From assembly GCF_014257025.1 (NCBI RefSeq), contig NZ_JACMSF010000003.1, positions 124,001 through 188,000 of the forward strand: 64,000 nt of DNA, read 5' to 3'. Under the pieces are notes generated by a model. That model was given only the letters and a program-made list of their open reading frames with translations. It was not told where the DNA came from and ran no database searches. Position 1 is the stretch's first letter. Every line of letters starts with the position of its first letter. This document shows positions 42,546 through 51,433 of the stretch, in pieces. This stretch comes from Streptomyces cupreus. GTDB lineage: Bacteria; Actinomycetota; Actinomycetes; Streptomycetales; Streptomycetaceae. Made by a program: the position numbers and the translations under genes.

Positions 42546-42956
42546 TCAGCTCAGGACGGCGAGGGCGTCGATCTCGATGAGCAGGCCCGCGGGGAGGCCG
42601 ACGTAGACCGTCGTGCGTGCGGCGGGCGGGGCGGTGAGGTTCTGCGCCTCGAAGTACGCGTTGTAGATCTCGTTCATCTCGGCGAAGTGGTCCACGTCGG
42701 TCAGGTAGACGCGGATCATCATCACGTCGTCCCAGCTCGCGCCGCCCTCCTCCAGGATCGCCTGGACGTTGGCGAGGGTCTGGAGGGTCTGCTCGCGCAG
42801 CGTGGGACCGGCGGGCGTGGGCGGCCTGCCCTCCTCGGCCGGCAGGAAGCCGACCTGGCCCGCGACCTGGAGGATGTTGCCCTTCTTCACGCCGTGCGAG
42901 AACTTCGCGGGCGGGGTGGTGTGGGTCTTGGGGGTGAGCGCGATCTTGTCCGTCAT
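42546..42956 (-). CDS. RidA family protein (enamine/imine deaminase)
   Basis: 136 residues of the YjgF/YER057c/RidA fold: FSHGVKKGNILQVAGQVGFL, LREQTLQTLANVQAILEEGGASWDDV, VYLTDVDHF, and the catalytic Arg at about 114 in PAARTTVYVGLPAGLLIEID. RidA proteins hydrolyse reactive 2-aminoacrylate and related enamines released by PLP enzymes. The start overlaps the IclR stop (ATGA). In this cluster it would detoxify products of the D-amino-acid deaminase encoded divergently. Confidence 0.92.
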   Translation of the reverse strand: MTDKIALTPKTHTTPPAKFSHGVKKGNILQVAGQVGFLPAEEGRPPTPAGPTLREQTLQTLANVQAILEEGGASWDDVMMIRVYLTDVDHFAEMNEIYNAYFEAQNLTAPPAARTTVYVGLPAGLLIEIDALAVLS

Positions 42957-43714
42957 ACGGGGTCCTTTGCCGGGTTCTTGCCTGAGTACTCGCCGCTGAT
43001 CTCGTCGGCCGTGCGGCGCACCAGCGGGAGCAGGGTGAGGAGTTCGTCGGCGGTGACGACGACGTTGGGCGCGGAGAGCGACATCGCGGCGACGACTTTG
43101 CCGTCCGCGCCGCGGATGGGGGCGGCGACGCAGTTGATGGACTCCTCGTGACCGCCGAGGTCGGTGGCCCAGCCCTGTTCGCGCACCTTGTCCAACTCCC
43201 TCAGAAAGGCTGGGGCGTTGGGGGTCGAACGGGATGTGTACATGGGGTAGTCGAGCTTGTCGGCCAGCGCCCGGCGCTCGTGCTCGGGCAGGTCGGCGAG
43301 GAGCAGCTTCGCGACGGCGGCGACGGTGATGGCGACCGGCTTGCCGATCCGTGAGTACATCCGTACCGGGTAGCGGCTCTCGACCTTGTCGATGTAGAGC
43401 ACCTCGTCCTCCTCGTACACGGCGAGGTGGACGGTGTGTCCGCAACTCTCGTTGAGGCGTACGAGGTGGGGGTGGGCGATCTCGCGGATGTCGAGGTTCT
43501 CCATCGCCTCCTGGGCGAGGGAGATGAGGCGGGCGCCGAGGCGGTAGCGCTGGTCGGACTGGCGGTAGACCATGCCGTGCTCGTGGAGGGTGCGCAGGAG
43601 GCGGAGAGCCGTGGACTTGTGCACCCCCAGGCGGTCGGCGACCTGGCCCAGGTCTGCGGGGCCCTCGGCGAGCAGCGGCAGGATGCTCAGCGCGCGGTCT
43701 ACGGTCTGGCTCAT
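42953..43714 (-). CDS. IclR family transcriptional regulator
   Basis: 253 residues. N-terminal winged HTH (RALSILPLLAEGPADLGQVA, DRLGVHKSTALRLLRTLHEH) and C-terminal IclR effector domain (LVRLNESCGHTVHLAVYEED, VRMYSRIGKPVAITVAAVAK, INCVAAPIRGADGKVVAAMS). Likely the local repressor or activator for both halves of the divergent cluster. Coupled to the kinase gene (ATGA at 43711-43714) and to ridA. Confidence 0.93.
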   Translation of the reverse strand: MSQTVDRALSILPLLAEGPADLGQVADRLGVHKSTALRLLRTLHEHGMVYRQSDQRYRLGARLISLAQEAMENLDIREIAHPHLVRLNESCGHTVHLAVYEEDEVLYIDKVESRYPVRMYSRIGKPVAITVAAVAKLLLADLPEHERRALADKLDYPMYTSRSTPNAPAFLRELDKVREQGWATDLGGHEESINCVAAPIRGADGKVVAAMSLSAPNVVVTADELLTLLPLVRRTADEISGEYSGKNPAKDPV

Positions 43715-44757
43715 GGGGTGCCTACCTCCTCATCGGCCCGCTGTTCGGTCTGTGTCCAGCCGGGGCCGAGTCGAAGTCTCCCCCACGCGTCGCCGTCGAG
43801 GGCGGTGAGGCGGTCGGCGGTGTCGCGGGCGGGGGGCGGGGCGAGGTCGCCTGGGGCGGTGAGAGCGGCGGCGGCCCAGAGGTGCCCGTACCGAATCCGG
43901 TCCCGGACGGGGAGGCTCCGGAGGGTGCCGGAGAGAAATCCGGCGGCGAAGGCGTCTCCGGCCCCGGTGGTCGCCACGACGTCGACGGCCAGGGCGGGTT
44001 CGCATACGAAGGCAGGCTCCTGGAACGCCGTCGCCCCCCTCGCCCCCTCCTTCACCACCAGCACCCCCGGCTCCGGAAGCAGTTCCCTGATCTCCTCCGG
44101 GCCGCCCTTCACCCCCCACGCCTCCTTCGCCTCGTCCTCCCCCACGAACACGATGTCGGCGCCCCGCGCCAGTTCCAGCAGCACACGTGCGTCGGTGCGG
44201 TCGGTCCACAGGCCGGGTCGGTGGTTGACGTCGAAGGAGACGAGGGGCCGCCCCGGCCGGGGGGCCGTGAGTTCTCGCAGCAAGGTCAGGCAGTCGTCCG
44301 ACAGGGCGGCCGTGATGCCCGACAGGTGCAGGATCCGGCCCGCCCGTACCGCCGCCAGGTCCACCTCGCGAAAAGACATGGCGGAGGCGGCGGAACCCGC
44401 CCGGTAGTACGCCACCTCGTGCGCGTGCGTCCCGCGGTCCCCCGCCGTACGGAAGTACACGCCCGTCGGCCGCACCGGGTCCCGGTGTACCGCCGACACG
44501 TCGACGCCGTAGGAGCCGATCGCCTCGATCAGGTGGTCGCCGAAGCCGTCGGCACCCACTCGGCTCACCCAGCGCGCCGCGTGCCCGGCGGCGGCCAGGG
44601 CGCAGGCCACGTTGGATTCCGCGCCGCCGATCGACCGGTCGAAGGACGGTACGTCGGCGAGGCGGCCCGGTCGGCCGGGGAGGAACGCGACCATGGACTC
44701 GCCGAGCGTGACGACGTCGACGACGTCGGGGGTGTTGCGGGTCCCGGTGATGGTCAC
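43711..44757 (-). CDS. PfkB family carbohydrate kinase (2-keto-3-deoxygluconate kinase-like)
   Basis: 348 residues. Ribokinase fold with GESMVAFLPGRPGRLADVPS, the first PfkB signature GGAESNVACALAAAG, and the second DVVATTGAGDAFAAGFLSG with the catalytic Asp of GAGDAF. The substrate loop favours a sugar acid such as 2-keto-3-deoxygluconate, but the linked genes concern D-amino acids. GTG at 44757 with GGGGAG upstream. First gene of the leftward operon. Confidence 0.9.
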   Translation of the reverse strand: MTITGTRNTPDVVDVVTLGESMVAFLPGRPGRLADVPSFDRSIGGAESNVACALAAAGHAARWVSRVGADGFGDHLIEAIGSYGVDVSAVHRDPVRPTGVYFRTAGDRGTHAHEVAYYRAGSAASAMSFREVDLAAVRAGRILHLSGITAALSDDCLTLLRELTAPRPGRPLVSFDVNHRPGLWTDRTDARVLLELARGADIVFVGEDEAKEAWGVKGGPEEIRELLPEPGVLVVKEGARGATAFQEPAFVCEPALAVDVVATTGAGDAFAAGFLSGTLRSLPVRDRIRYGHLWAAAALTAPGDLAPPPARDTADRLTALDGDAWGRLRLGPGWTQTEQRADEEVGTP

Positions 44758-44821
44758 GATGGTCGTAGCTCCCCAACCTTGTGCTCGTGTTGGCCGAGAT
44801 GTTAGACAGCAGTGAGCGACA

Positions 44822-44850
44822 TACGCAATGAACATTGCAGATAACGCAAC
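44822..44850. promoter_or_regulatory. Candidate IclR operator in the divergent promoter
   Basis: The 114-base gap between the kinase and deaminase genes contains the inverted repeat GCAAT-GAAC-ATTGC (44825-44838) flanked by matching ATACGCAA and ATAACGCAA pieces. The AT-rich content and position fit an operator for the cluster's own IclR protein. Binding is inferred. Confidence 0.5.
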
Positions 44851-44871
44851 ACTCCAGATCAGGGAGGCCCC

Positions 44872-46137
44872 ATGGCCGCTGAAGCGCTCGCCCTTCTGGC
44901 CGAGGAACGCGTCGACCACCGCTTCAAGGGCCTCCCGCCGGATGCCATGGGCCGCACGGTCGCCGAGCTCGCGGCCGAGCGGCGCAACCTCTTCACGGAC
45001 GGCTTCGCCACCCCCGTACTGGCCCTGTCCGCCGAGCGCCTGGAGCACAACCTGCGCCTGATGGAGACGTATGCCGAACGCCACGGCCTCGCCTTCGCCC
45101 CGCACGGCAAGACCTCCATGGCCCCGCAGCTCTTCCAGCGCCAGATCGAGCACGGCGCCTGGGGCATCACGCTCGCGGTACCGCACCAGGTGTGGGTGGC
45201 GCGGGAGTTCGGGATCCAGCGGGTGTTCCTCGCCAACGAGCTGGTGGACGCGGCGGCTCTGCGCCGCCTCGCCGCTGAGCTCGCCTCCGACCCGGCCTTC
45301 CGGTTCGTCTGTTACGTCGACTCCGTGCGCGGGGTGGAGCTGATGGACGCGGCGCTGAAGGGCGCCGCCCGGCCCGTGGACGTCGTCGTGGAGCTCGCCG
45401 CGGGCGAGGGCGCGCGGACCGGCGTCCGCACAGAGGCGGAGTGCGCCGCGGTCGCCGACGCCGTGGCCGCCGCCCCGACGCTACGGCTGGTCGGTGTCGC
45501 CGGGTACGAGGGCGAGGTTCCGCAGGCAACCCCGGAGCGGGTGCACGCATGGCTGCGCCGGCTGGTGGCGCTGGCCGTGGACTTCGACAAGGCGGGGCGG
45601 TTCGCGGACACGGACGAGATCGTCGTCAGCGCGGGCGGCAGCGCCTGGTTCGACGCGGTGGCCGATGTGTTCGGGGAGATCCCCGACCTCTCCCTACCGG
45701 TACTGAAGTTGCTGCGCTCGGGCGCGTACGTCTCGCACGACGACGGCCACTATCGCAAGCTGACCCCCTTCAACCGGGTCCCCGAGGAGGGCGCCCTGGA
45801 GCCCGCGTTCCGGCTGTGGGCGCAGGTGGTCTCCCGCCCGTCCGCCGAGCAGGCCTTCCTGAACGCCGGCAAGCGGGACGCGGCGTACGACCTGGACCTG
45901 CCCTTCGCACAGGTGGTCCGCCGGGACGGCGTGGAGCGCGCGGCGGCCGGGATCGAGGTGACGGGCCTGTCCGACCAGCATGCGTGGCTGCGTACGGCGC
46001 CCGAGGCGGACCTGGAGGTGGGCGACTGGGTCGGCCTGGGCCTGTCCCACCCCTGCACGTCCTTCGACAAGTGGCCGCTGATCCCGGTCGCCGAGGCGGA
46101 CGGCACGGTCGTCGACTACATCCGGACGTTCTTCTAG
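44872..46137 (+). CDS. PLP-dependent D-amino-acid deaminase/D-serine dehydratase-like protein
   Basis: 421 residues, alanine-racemase-fold type III PLP enzyme with the D-serine-dehydratase-like C-terminal domain. The PLP Lys is K80 in FAPHGKTSMAP. The Zn-binding C-terminal pair His (about 370, DQHAWL) and Cys (about 395, SHPCTSF) is present as in D-threonine aldolase/D-serine dehydratase relatives. It would convert a D-amino acid to a keto acid and ammonia. GGGAGG precedes the ATG. Next gene 10 bases downstream. Confidence 0.9.
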   Translation: MAAEALALLAEERVDHRFKGLPPDAMGRTVAELAAERRNLFTDGFATPVLALSAERLEHNLRLMETYAERHGLAFAPHGKTSMAPQLFQRQIEHGAWGITLAVPHQVWVAREFGIQRVFLANELVDAAALRRLAAELASDPAFRFVCYVDSVRGVELMDAALKGAARPVDVVVELAAGEGARTGVRTEAECAAVADAVAAAPTLRLVGVAGYEGEVPQATPERVHAWLRRLVALAVDFDKAGRFADTDEIVVSAGGSAWFDAVADVFGEIPDLSLPVLKLLRSGAYVSHDDGHYRKLTPFNRVPEEGALEPAFRLWAQVVSRPSAEQAFLNAGKRDAAYDLDLPFAQVVRRDGVERAAAGIEVTGLSDQHAWLRTAPEADLEVGDWVGLGLSHPCTSFDKWPLIPVAEADGTVVDYIRTFF

Positions 46138-46147
46138 GAGGCCCGCT

Positions 46148-47743
46148 GTGCAGGATCTGGTCATCCGGGACGCCGAGGTGGTGGACGGCTCCGGCGCCGA
46201 CTCCTACCGCGCCGATGTGGTCGTCGACGACGGCCGGATCGTCTCGATCGTGCGCGAGGCAGCGGCGGCGGGCTGTCAACGCCCTTCCGCCATGCGCGAG
46301 TTGGAGGCGGAGGGCCTGGTTCTCTCCCCCGGCTTCGTCGACATGCACGCGCACAGCGACCTGGCCCTGCTGCGGGACCCCGATCACAGCGCGAAGGCCG
46401 CACAGGGGGTGACCCTCGAAGTCATCGGCCAGGACGGGCTGTCGTACGCACCGGTCGACGACCGTACGCTCGCCGAGGTCCGCCGCGCGATCACCGGCTG
46501 GAACGGCCACGGCGACGACATCGACTTCGACTGGCGGTCGGTGGGCGAGTATCTGAACCGTCTGGACTTCGGTTTCGAGGGCCGGGGCATCGCCGTGAAC
46601 GCCGCCTACCTCATCCCCCAGGGCACGGTCCGCGCGCTCGCGGTCGGCTGGGAGGACCGGGAGGCGACGCCCCGAGAGCTGGACCGGATGCGGCGGTTGG
46701 TCGCGGAGGGCATGGAGCAGGGTGCGGTCGGCATGTCGTCGGGGCTGACGTACACGCCGGGCATGTACGCGAAGGACGCCGAACTGACCGAACTGTGCCG
46801 GGTGGTGGCGTCGTACGGCGGCTACTACTGCCCGCACCACCGGTCGTACGGGGCGGGTGCGCTCGAGGCGTACGAGGAGATGGTGGCCCTGACGAGGGAG
46901 GCGGGCTGCGCGCTCCACCTCACCCACGCCACCATGAACTTCGGTGTGAACAAAGGCCGGGCGCCGGAGCTGCTGGGGGTGCTGGACGAGGCGCTGGCAG
47001 CCGGGGCGGACATCAGCCTCGACACCTACCCCTACACCCCCGGCTGCACCACCCTCGCGGCGCTGCTGCCGAGCTGGGCGAGCGAGGGCGGGCCTGAGGC
47101 GGTGCTGGCACGGCTGCGGGACGAGGAGACCGCCGAGCGGATCCGGCATCACCTCGAAGTCATCGGCTCGGACGGCTGCCACGGGGTGCCGATCGAGTGG
47201 GAGACGATCGAGATCTCGGGGGTGAGCGACTCCGCGCTCTCCCCGCACATCGGCCACCGCCTGGACGGCTGGCCGACGGCCCGCCGGCTGCTCCTGTCGG
47301 ACCGGCTGGGCACGACGATCCTCCAGCACGTCGGCCACGAGGAGAACGTTCAGGCGATCATGCGCCACCGCGTCCACACGGGCGGCTCCGACGGGATCCT
47401 CCAGGGCAGCAAGCCGCATCCGCGGGCGTACGGCACGTTCCCGCAGTACCTCGGCCGGTACGTACGGGACTTGGGCGTGCTGTCCCTGGAGGAGTGCGTC
47501 GCGCACCTGACCGGCCGCCCGGCGGCACGGCTGCGACTGCCGGACCGCGGCCTCGTCCGCGAGGGCTACCGCGCCGACCTGGTCCTGTTCGACCCGGAGA
47601 CGGTGGCGGCGGGCTCGACGTACGAGGAGCCGAGGAGGTTGCCGACGGGCATCCCGTACGTCCTGATCGACGGCCGTTTCGTGATCGAGGACGGCCGCCG
47701 AACGGACGTACTGGCGGGGCGGGCGGTGCGGAGAACCCCGTAG
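46148..47743 (+). CDS. N-acyl-D-amino-acid deacylase (D-aminoacylase)
   Basis: 531 residues of the amidohydrolase superfamily: VVDGSGADSYRADVVVDDGR opening, PGFVDMHAHSDLAL metal motif, GMSSGLTYTPGMYA, LHLTHATMNFG and the C-terminal GSDGILQGSKPHPRAYGTFP block that marks D-aminoacylases. The enzyme frees D-amino acids from N-acyl derivatives, feeding the upstream deaminase. GTG start with AGGAGG in the previous stop region. Confidence 0.92.
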   Translation: MQDLVIRDAEVVDGSGADSYRADVVVDDGRIVSIVREAAAAGCQRPSAMRELEAEGLVLSPGFVDMHAHSDLALLRDPDHSAKAAQGVTLEVIGQDGLSYAPVDDRTLAEVRRAITGWNGHGDDIDFDWRSVGEYLNRLDFGFEGRGIAVNAAYLIPQGTVRALAVGWEDREATPRELDRMRRLVAEGMEQGAVGMSSGLTYTPGMYAKDAELTELCRVVASYGGYYCPHHRSYGAGALEAYEEMVALTREAGCALHLTHATMNFGVNKGRAPELLGVLDEALAAGADISLDTYPYTPGCTTLAALLPSWASEGGPEAVLARLRDEETAERIRHHLEVIGSDGCHGVPIEWETIEISGVSDSALSPHIGHRLDGWPTARRLLLSDRLGTTILQHVGHEENVQAIMRHRVHTGGSDGILQGSKPHPRAYGTFPQYLGRYVRDLGVLSLEECVAHLTGRPAARLRLPDRGLVREGYRADLVLFDPETVAAGSTYEEPRRLPTGIPYVLIDGRFVIEDGRRTDVLAGRAVRRTP

Positions 47744-47746
47744 CCC

Positions 47747-48589
47747 TTACGGCTTGGGCAGGACGCACCCACTGGCACTCAGGTCGAGCTTGTTGTCGAT
47801 GCCGAAGCAGGCGGGAATCTGGTAGGTCTGCTGGGCGTAGTTGATGCCCTGGCGGACGGTGACGTTGCCGCTCGCGTCAACCTCGCAGGGGTTGTTGACG
47901 GTGCAGCTCTGCCCGTCCTCGTTGCCGGTGTTGTTCACGGCGACGACCTTGCCGGTGGCCTGGTCGAGCACCGGCGAGCCCGACGTACCGCCGATGGTGT
48001 TGCAGGCGGAGGTGTAACGGACGGAGTCCTTCCAGGTCCAGTCGCCCTCCTTCAGGCGGTAGGCGAAGCCGTCGATGGAGCAGTTGTAGATCCGCTTCCA
48101 GTAGCCCGAGACGACGCTGATGGCGGTGCCGGCGACGGGGTGGGTGTCGTTGACGGTCAGCGCACTGATGCCGTACGAGGACCTGATCTGCGCGTAGGTG
48201 CGGGTGAGTTGGTAGATCGCGGCGTCGGTGTCGGTCATCGTCGCGTAGGCGATCTTGCTGGCGCGCAGGGTGGCGACACGGGTGCCGGAGGAGTTGAGCA
48301 GCCCGAAGGAACGGCTGGAGGCCTGGTCGACGATGACCTCGCCGGGCTCGGGGAATCCGGACTCCAGGCAGTGGCCGTTGGTGAGCACGAGCGCGGGGTC
48401 GTTGTCCTCGGAGTCGGGCATCCGGATGACGGACCCGGAACAGTTGCTGAGCGACACGGTCCCGGCGAAGTTGACGGCCTGGATCGCGGGTGCGGCGCTG
48501 TCGCTCCTCTCGGGAGCGGCAACCGCGGGTGCCGCGCCGGCCCCGGCGATGGCCAGGGCGGCGAGCGCGACGACGAGAGGCTTTCTCAT
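47747..48589 (-). CDS. Secreted trypsin-like serine protease (S1 family)
   Basis: 280 residues with a signal peptide (VVALAALAIAGAGAAPAVAA), a short pro-region and a chymotrypsin-fold domain. Catalytic residues: His73 (TNGHC), Asp near 122 (TDTDAAIY) and Ser203 (GGTSGSPV). Cys pairs at 50/74, 170/196 and near 230-245 fit the fold. The C-terminus ends with a Cys. ATG at 48589. Convergent with the deacylase, 3 bases apart. Confidence 0.9.
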   Translation of the reverse strand: MRKPLVVALAALAIAGAGAAPAVAAPERSDSAAPAIQAVNFAGTVSLSNCSGSVIRMPDSEDNDPALVLTNGHCLESGFPEPGEVIVDQASSRSFGLLNSSGTRVATLRASKIAYATMTDTDAAIYQLTRTYAQIRSSYGISALTVNDTHPVAGTAISVVSGYWKRIYNCSIDGFAYRLKEGDWTWKDSVRYTSACNTIGGTSGSPVLDQATGKVVAVNNTGNEDGQSCTVNNPCEVDASGNVTVRQGINYAQQTYQIPACFGIDNKLDLSASGCVLPKP

Positions 48590-48920
48590 GTGGGGGTCCC
48601 CTCTTGCGACGAAGGTGACCGGAGATCTTCCGGCCACCCACTGATTTGTCATGCGCATTGTTATGTGAGGGGACTATGAGAACAAGCAGTCATTTCCGGC
48701 CATGGGAGCGGGGGGCGGCCCCGAGTAACGGCAGAATGAGCATCCGCGAGCCCGAACTCCCCACGGGCTCCTACGACTTCATCTCCTGCGCAGGGAGCCT
48801 CGGCCGACGCCGAAGCCTCCCGCGAGCGCATCAACGCCTGCACGGGAACTGTTAGCAGGGTCCTGACCCGCGGTTGACGCGTCCTGCGCCGACGCCCAGG
48901 CCGCTCAGCCTCTCTCCGGT
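48590..48920. other. Gene-free region upstream of the protease
   Basis: 331 bases without a supported gene. It holds the protease promoter (minus strand) and the 3' region of the membrane-protein gene. An ORF at 48646-48855 lacks a ribosome site and family resemblance. Confidence 0.4.
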
Positions 48921-49601
48921 TTACTTCGGCCCTTTGGTCGACCCTTGTCCCGGCTTGCTCCCGGAGTTGCCAGGACCCGTGTCCGCCGGGGTCGTGGTGG
49001 TGGGCTGGGAAGTGGTGGAGGGGGACGTCGGCGAGGCGGCCGCGGACGTCTTGTCGGAGTCCTTCGGAGTCTTCGGGTCCGTCGCGTCGGGGGATGCCGT
49101 GGTGCCCGGGGTATCGGACGAGGCCATCGAGGCGGTGGACGGTGTCGCGGACGGGTCCGTCGAGGCGCCCGAGTCGTCCTTTGCCGAGCGGGCCGGGTCC
49201 TTCTTGACATCCGCGTCACTGGAGGCGGAGTCGGAAGAGAAGCCGAAGCCTGCCACCAGGGCCGCGACCGAGACCGTGCCCAAGGCGCCGGCGGCCAGCA
49301 GGGCGCGGCGGCGGTTGTCGCGGCGCCGGTGCGAGCGGCGGGCGGCGCGGCCGTCGGCGCCGGGCTCCCAGCCACCCTCCGGTGTACCCGGCACCCTCGG
49401 CAGTTCGCTCGTCTCGTCGTACGCGTTCTGCCAGCCGTGCGCCACGGCCGGGTCGGCGTACTCCTCGTAGGCGGGGGACGGGGCCGTCTGCGGGACGTAC
49501 ACCTGTGGCGGGCCCTGGGGGTCCGACTCCTGGGCGCCAGTCACGCCATTCGCGGCATTCACGCCGTTTGTCCCGTTTCCGTACTGAGGTGGCCTGGACA
49601 T
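48921..49601 (-). CDS. Membrane-anchored protein with long Ser/Thr/Pro-rich extracellular tail
   Basis: 226 residues. Cytoplasmic N-terminus rich in Gly/Asn/Pro (MSRPPQYGNGTNGVNAANGV), basic stop RAARRSHRRRDNRRR, one membrane segment (ALLAAGALGTVSVAALVAGFGF), then about 100 residues of Asp/Ser/Thr/Pro with no fold. Streptomyces has many of these; the tail may be glycosylated or a wall spacer. No function can be assigned. Confidence 0.72.
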   Translation of the reverse strand: MSRPPQYGNGTNGVNAANGVTGAQESDPQGPPQVYVPQTAPSPAYEEYADPAVAHGWQNAYDETSELPRVPGTPEGGWEPGADGRAARRSHRRRDNRRRALLAAGALGTVSVAALVAGFGFSSDSASSDADVKKDPARSAKDDSGASTDPSATPSTASMASSDTPGTTASPDATDPKTPKDSDKTSAAASPTSPSTTSQPTTTTPADTGPGNSGSKPGQGSTKGPK

Positions 49602-49726
49602 GGCCGCACATTGTAGGGACGGGAGGGGCCCATGGAACAGCAGACGGCGATAACCACACAAACCACCCGTCTCATGTGGTGGGAAACACGGCCCATGGGG
49701 CGTTACCGGGCCGTAAGCTCACCGAC

Positions 49727-50938
49727 ATGCAGGTGATCCAGTCGACCAAGCTCGCCAACGTCTGTTACGAGATCCGGGGCCCGGTTCTCGAAGAGGCCAT
49801 GCGGCTTGAGGCGGCGGGTCACCGCATCCTCAAGCTGAACACCGGCAACCCCGCCGCCTTCGGGTTCGAGTGTCCCCCCGAGATCCTTGAGGACATTCTG
49901 CGGAATGTCTCCTCGGCACATGGCTACGGCGATGCCAAGGGGCTCCTCGCGGCCCGCCGCGCCGTCGTCATGCACAACCAGACCCTCGGCATCGAGACCG
50001 ACGTAGAGCACGTCTTCGTCGGCAACGGCGTCTCCGAGCTGATCGTGATGGCGATGCAAGCGCTGCTGGACGACGGTGACGAGGTGCTCGTCCCCTCGCC
50101 CGACTACCCGCTGTGGACCGCCGCCGTCTCCCTGTCCGGCGGCACCGCCGTGCACTACCGCTGCGACGAGCAGTCCGACTGGATGCCCGACCTCGCCGAC
50201 GTGGAGCGGAAGATCACCGACCGCACCAAGGCGCTCGTCATCATCAACCCGAACAACCCCACGGGCGCCGTCTACGACGAGGCCCTGCTCAAGGGGCTCA
50301 CCGACATCGCCCGCCGCCACAACCTGCTCGTCTGCTCCGACGAGATCTACGACAAGATCCTCTACGAAGGCGCCACGCACACCGCGACCGCCAAGATCGC
50401 CCCCGATCTGCTCACCCTCACCTTCAACGGCATGTCGAAGGCGTACCGCGTGGCCGGCTATCGCGTCGGCTGGATGTCGATCTCCGGCCCGCGCGCCCAC
50501 GCCGACTCCTATATCGAGGGCCTCACGATCCTCGCGAACATGCGGCTGTGCGCCAACATGCCCGGGCAGCACGGTGTCGTCGCCGCGCTCAGCGGGCGGC
50601 AGACCATCAATGATCTGGTGCTTCCCGGCGGGCGGCTCAAGGAGCAGATGGACGTCGCCTATGAGCTGCTCACACAGATCCCCGGCGTCAGCTGCGTGCG
50701 GCCCAAGGGGGCGCTCTACCTCTTCCCCCGCCTCGACCCCAAGGTCTTCAAGATCAAGGACGACCGGCGGCTCGTCCTCGATCTGCTGCGGCGCGAGAAG
50801 ATCATGGTCGTCCAGGGCACCGGCTTCAACTGGAGCGAGCCCGACCACTTCCGGGTCGTGACACTGCCGACGGTCGGCGACCTCAGGGATGCCGTGACCC
50901 GGATCGGGAACTTCCTCGACGGCTACAGCCAGACGTAA
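49727..50938 (+). CDS. Class I/II aminotransferase (alanine aminotransferase-like)
   Basis: 403 residues, fold type I PLP aminotransferase. LNTGNPAAFGF near the start, NNPTG at 176-180, catalytic Lys238 in TFNGMSKAYRVAGYRVGWM, and FRVVTLPTVGDL near the end fit the AlaA/aspartate aminotransferase family from actinobacteria. The leader contains a hairpin ACGGCCC (49688-49694)/GGGCCGT (49708-49714) 12 bases before the ATG at 49727. Confidence 0.9.
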   Translation: MQVIQSTKLANVCYEIRGPVLEEAMRLEAAGHRILKLNTGNPAAFGFECPPEILEDILRNVSSAHGYGDAKGLLAARRAVVMHNQTLGIETDVEHVFVGNGVSELIVMAMQALLDDGDEVLVPSPDYPLWTAAVSLSGGTAVHYRCDEQSDWMPDLADVERKITDRTKALVIINPNNPTGAVYDEALLKGLTDIARRHNLLVCSDEIYDKILYEGATHTATAKIAPDLLTLTFNGMSKAYRVAGYRVGWMSISGPRAHADSYIEGLTILANMRLCANMPGQHGVVAALSGRQTINDLVLPGGRLKEQMDVAYELLTQIPGVSCVRPKGALYLFPRLDPKVFKIKDDRRLVLDLLRREKIMVVQGTGFNWSEPDHFRVVTLPTVGDLRDAVTRIGNFLDGYSQT

Positions 50939-50963
50939 CCCCGAAAAATACGAGCGACTCAAC

Positions 50964-51018
50964 TTTAGACGGAATCTAAGCTAGGATGGCTTCCTGTCAG
51001 AGCACAGGAGGCCATCCC
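50964..51018 (+). promoter_or_regulatory. Palindrome and ribosome-site-sequestering hairpin upstream of the 51020 gene
   Basis: First TTAGA (50965-50969), loop CGGAA, TCTAA (50975-50979), an operator-like inverted repeat. Then GGATGGC (50984-50990) pairs with GCCATCC (51011-51017), and inside it CCTGT (50993-50997) pairs with ACAGG (51004-51008). The ribosome site AGGAGG (51006-51011) sits in the right arm, so folding would hide it. Confidence 0.65.
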
Positions 51019-51019
51019 C

Positions 51020-51433
51020 ATGTACGAGCCGATCCGCACCAAGTCGGTCCACAGCACGATGGCCGGCACCACCTCCGACTTCCCCCACCGGTCGCGCGAG
51101 GAGGAGCTGGACATCCAGCTGGCGGGCCATCTCGCCGCGCTCCTGGCCGTCACCGACGAGCTGCGCGCCCTGGCCCCGTCCGCCGACCTGGACGCCGCCG
51201 CCGAGCGGCTCGCGGAGCAGGTGACCCGGCTGCGCGGTGGCGGCCTGGTCCGCGCGCTACCCGCGGGCAAGCCCCGCGATCTCCAGGCGCTGCACCAGCG
51301 CGCCCACACGCTGGCCGGGCGAGCACTGGTCGTCGCGGCATCCCGCGCCGACACGGCGGCCGCCATCCTCGCCGCCGAACGCATGGACGCCCACGCGGCA
51401 TTCCTGGACCCCCGCGAACTCGCGTCCCACTGA
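51020..51433 (+). CDS. Small helical protein of unknown function
   Basis: 137 residues, ATG after AGGAGG (8 bases). Ala/Leu/Arg-rich and all-helical: QLAGHLAALLAVTDELRALA, DLDAAAERLAEQVTRLRGGG, LHQRAHTLAGRALVVAASRADT. No signal or membrane segment. The structured leader and the palindrome suggest regulated expression. No family recognised. Confidence 0.7.
   Translation: MYEPIRTKSVHSTMAGTTSDFPHRSREEELDIQLAGHLAALLAVTDELRALAPSADLDAAAERLAEQVTRLRGGGLVRALPAGKPRDLQALHQRAHTLAGRALVVAASRADTAAAILAAERMDAHAAFLDPRELASH

Noticed and set aside
48646..48855. 69-residue ORF between the protease and membrane-protein genes
   Set aside because: No ribosome site, no family resemblance, and unusual codon pattern.
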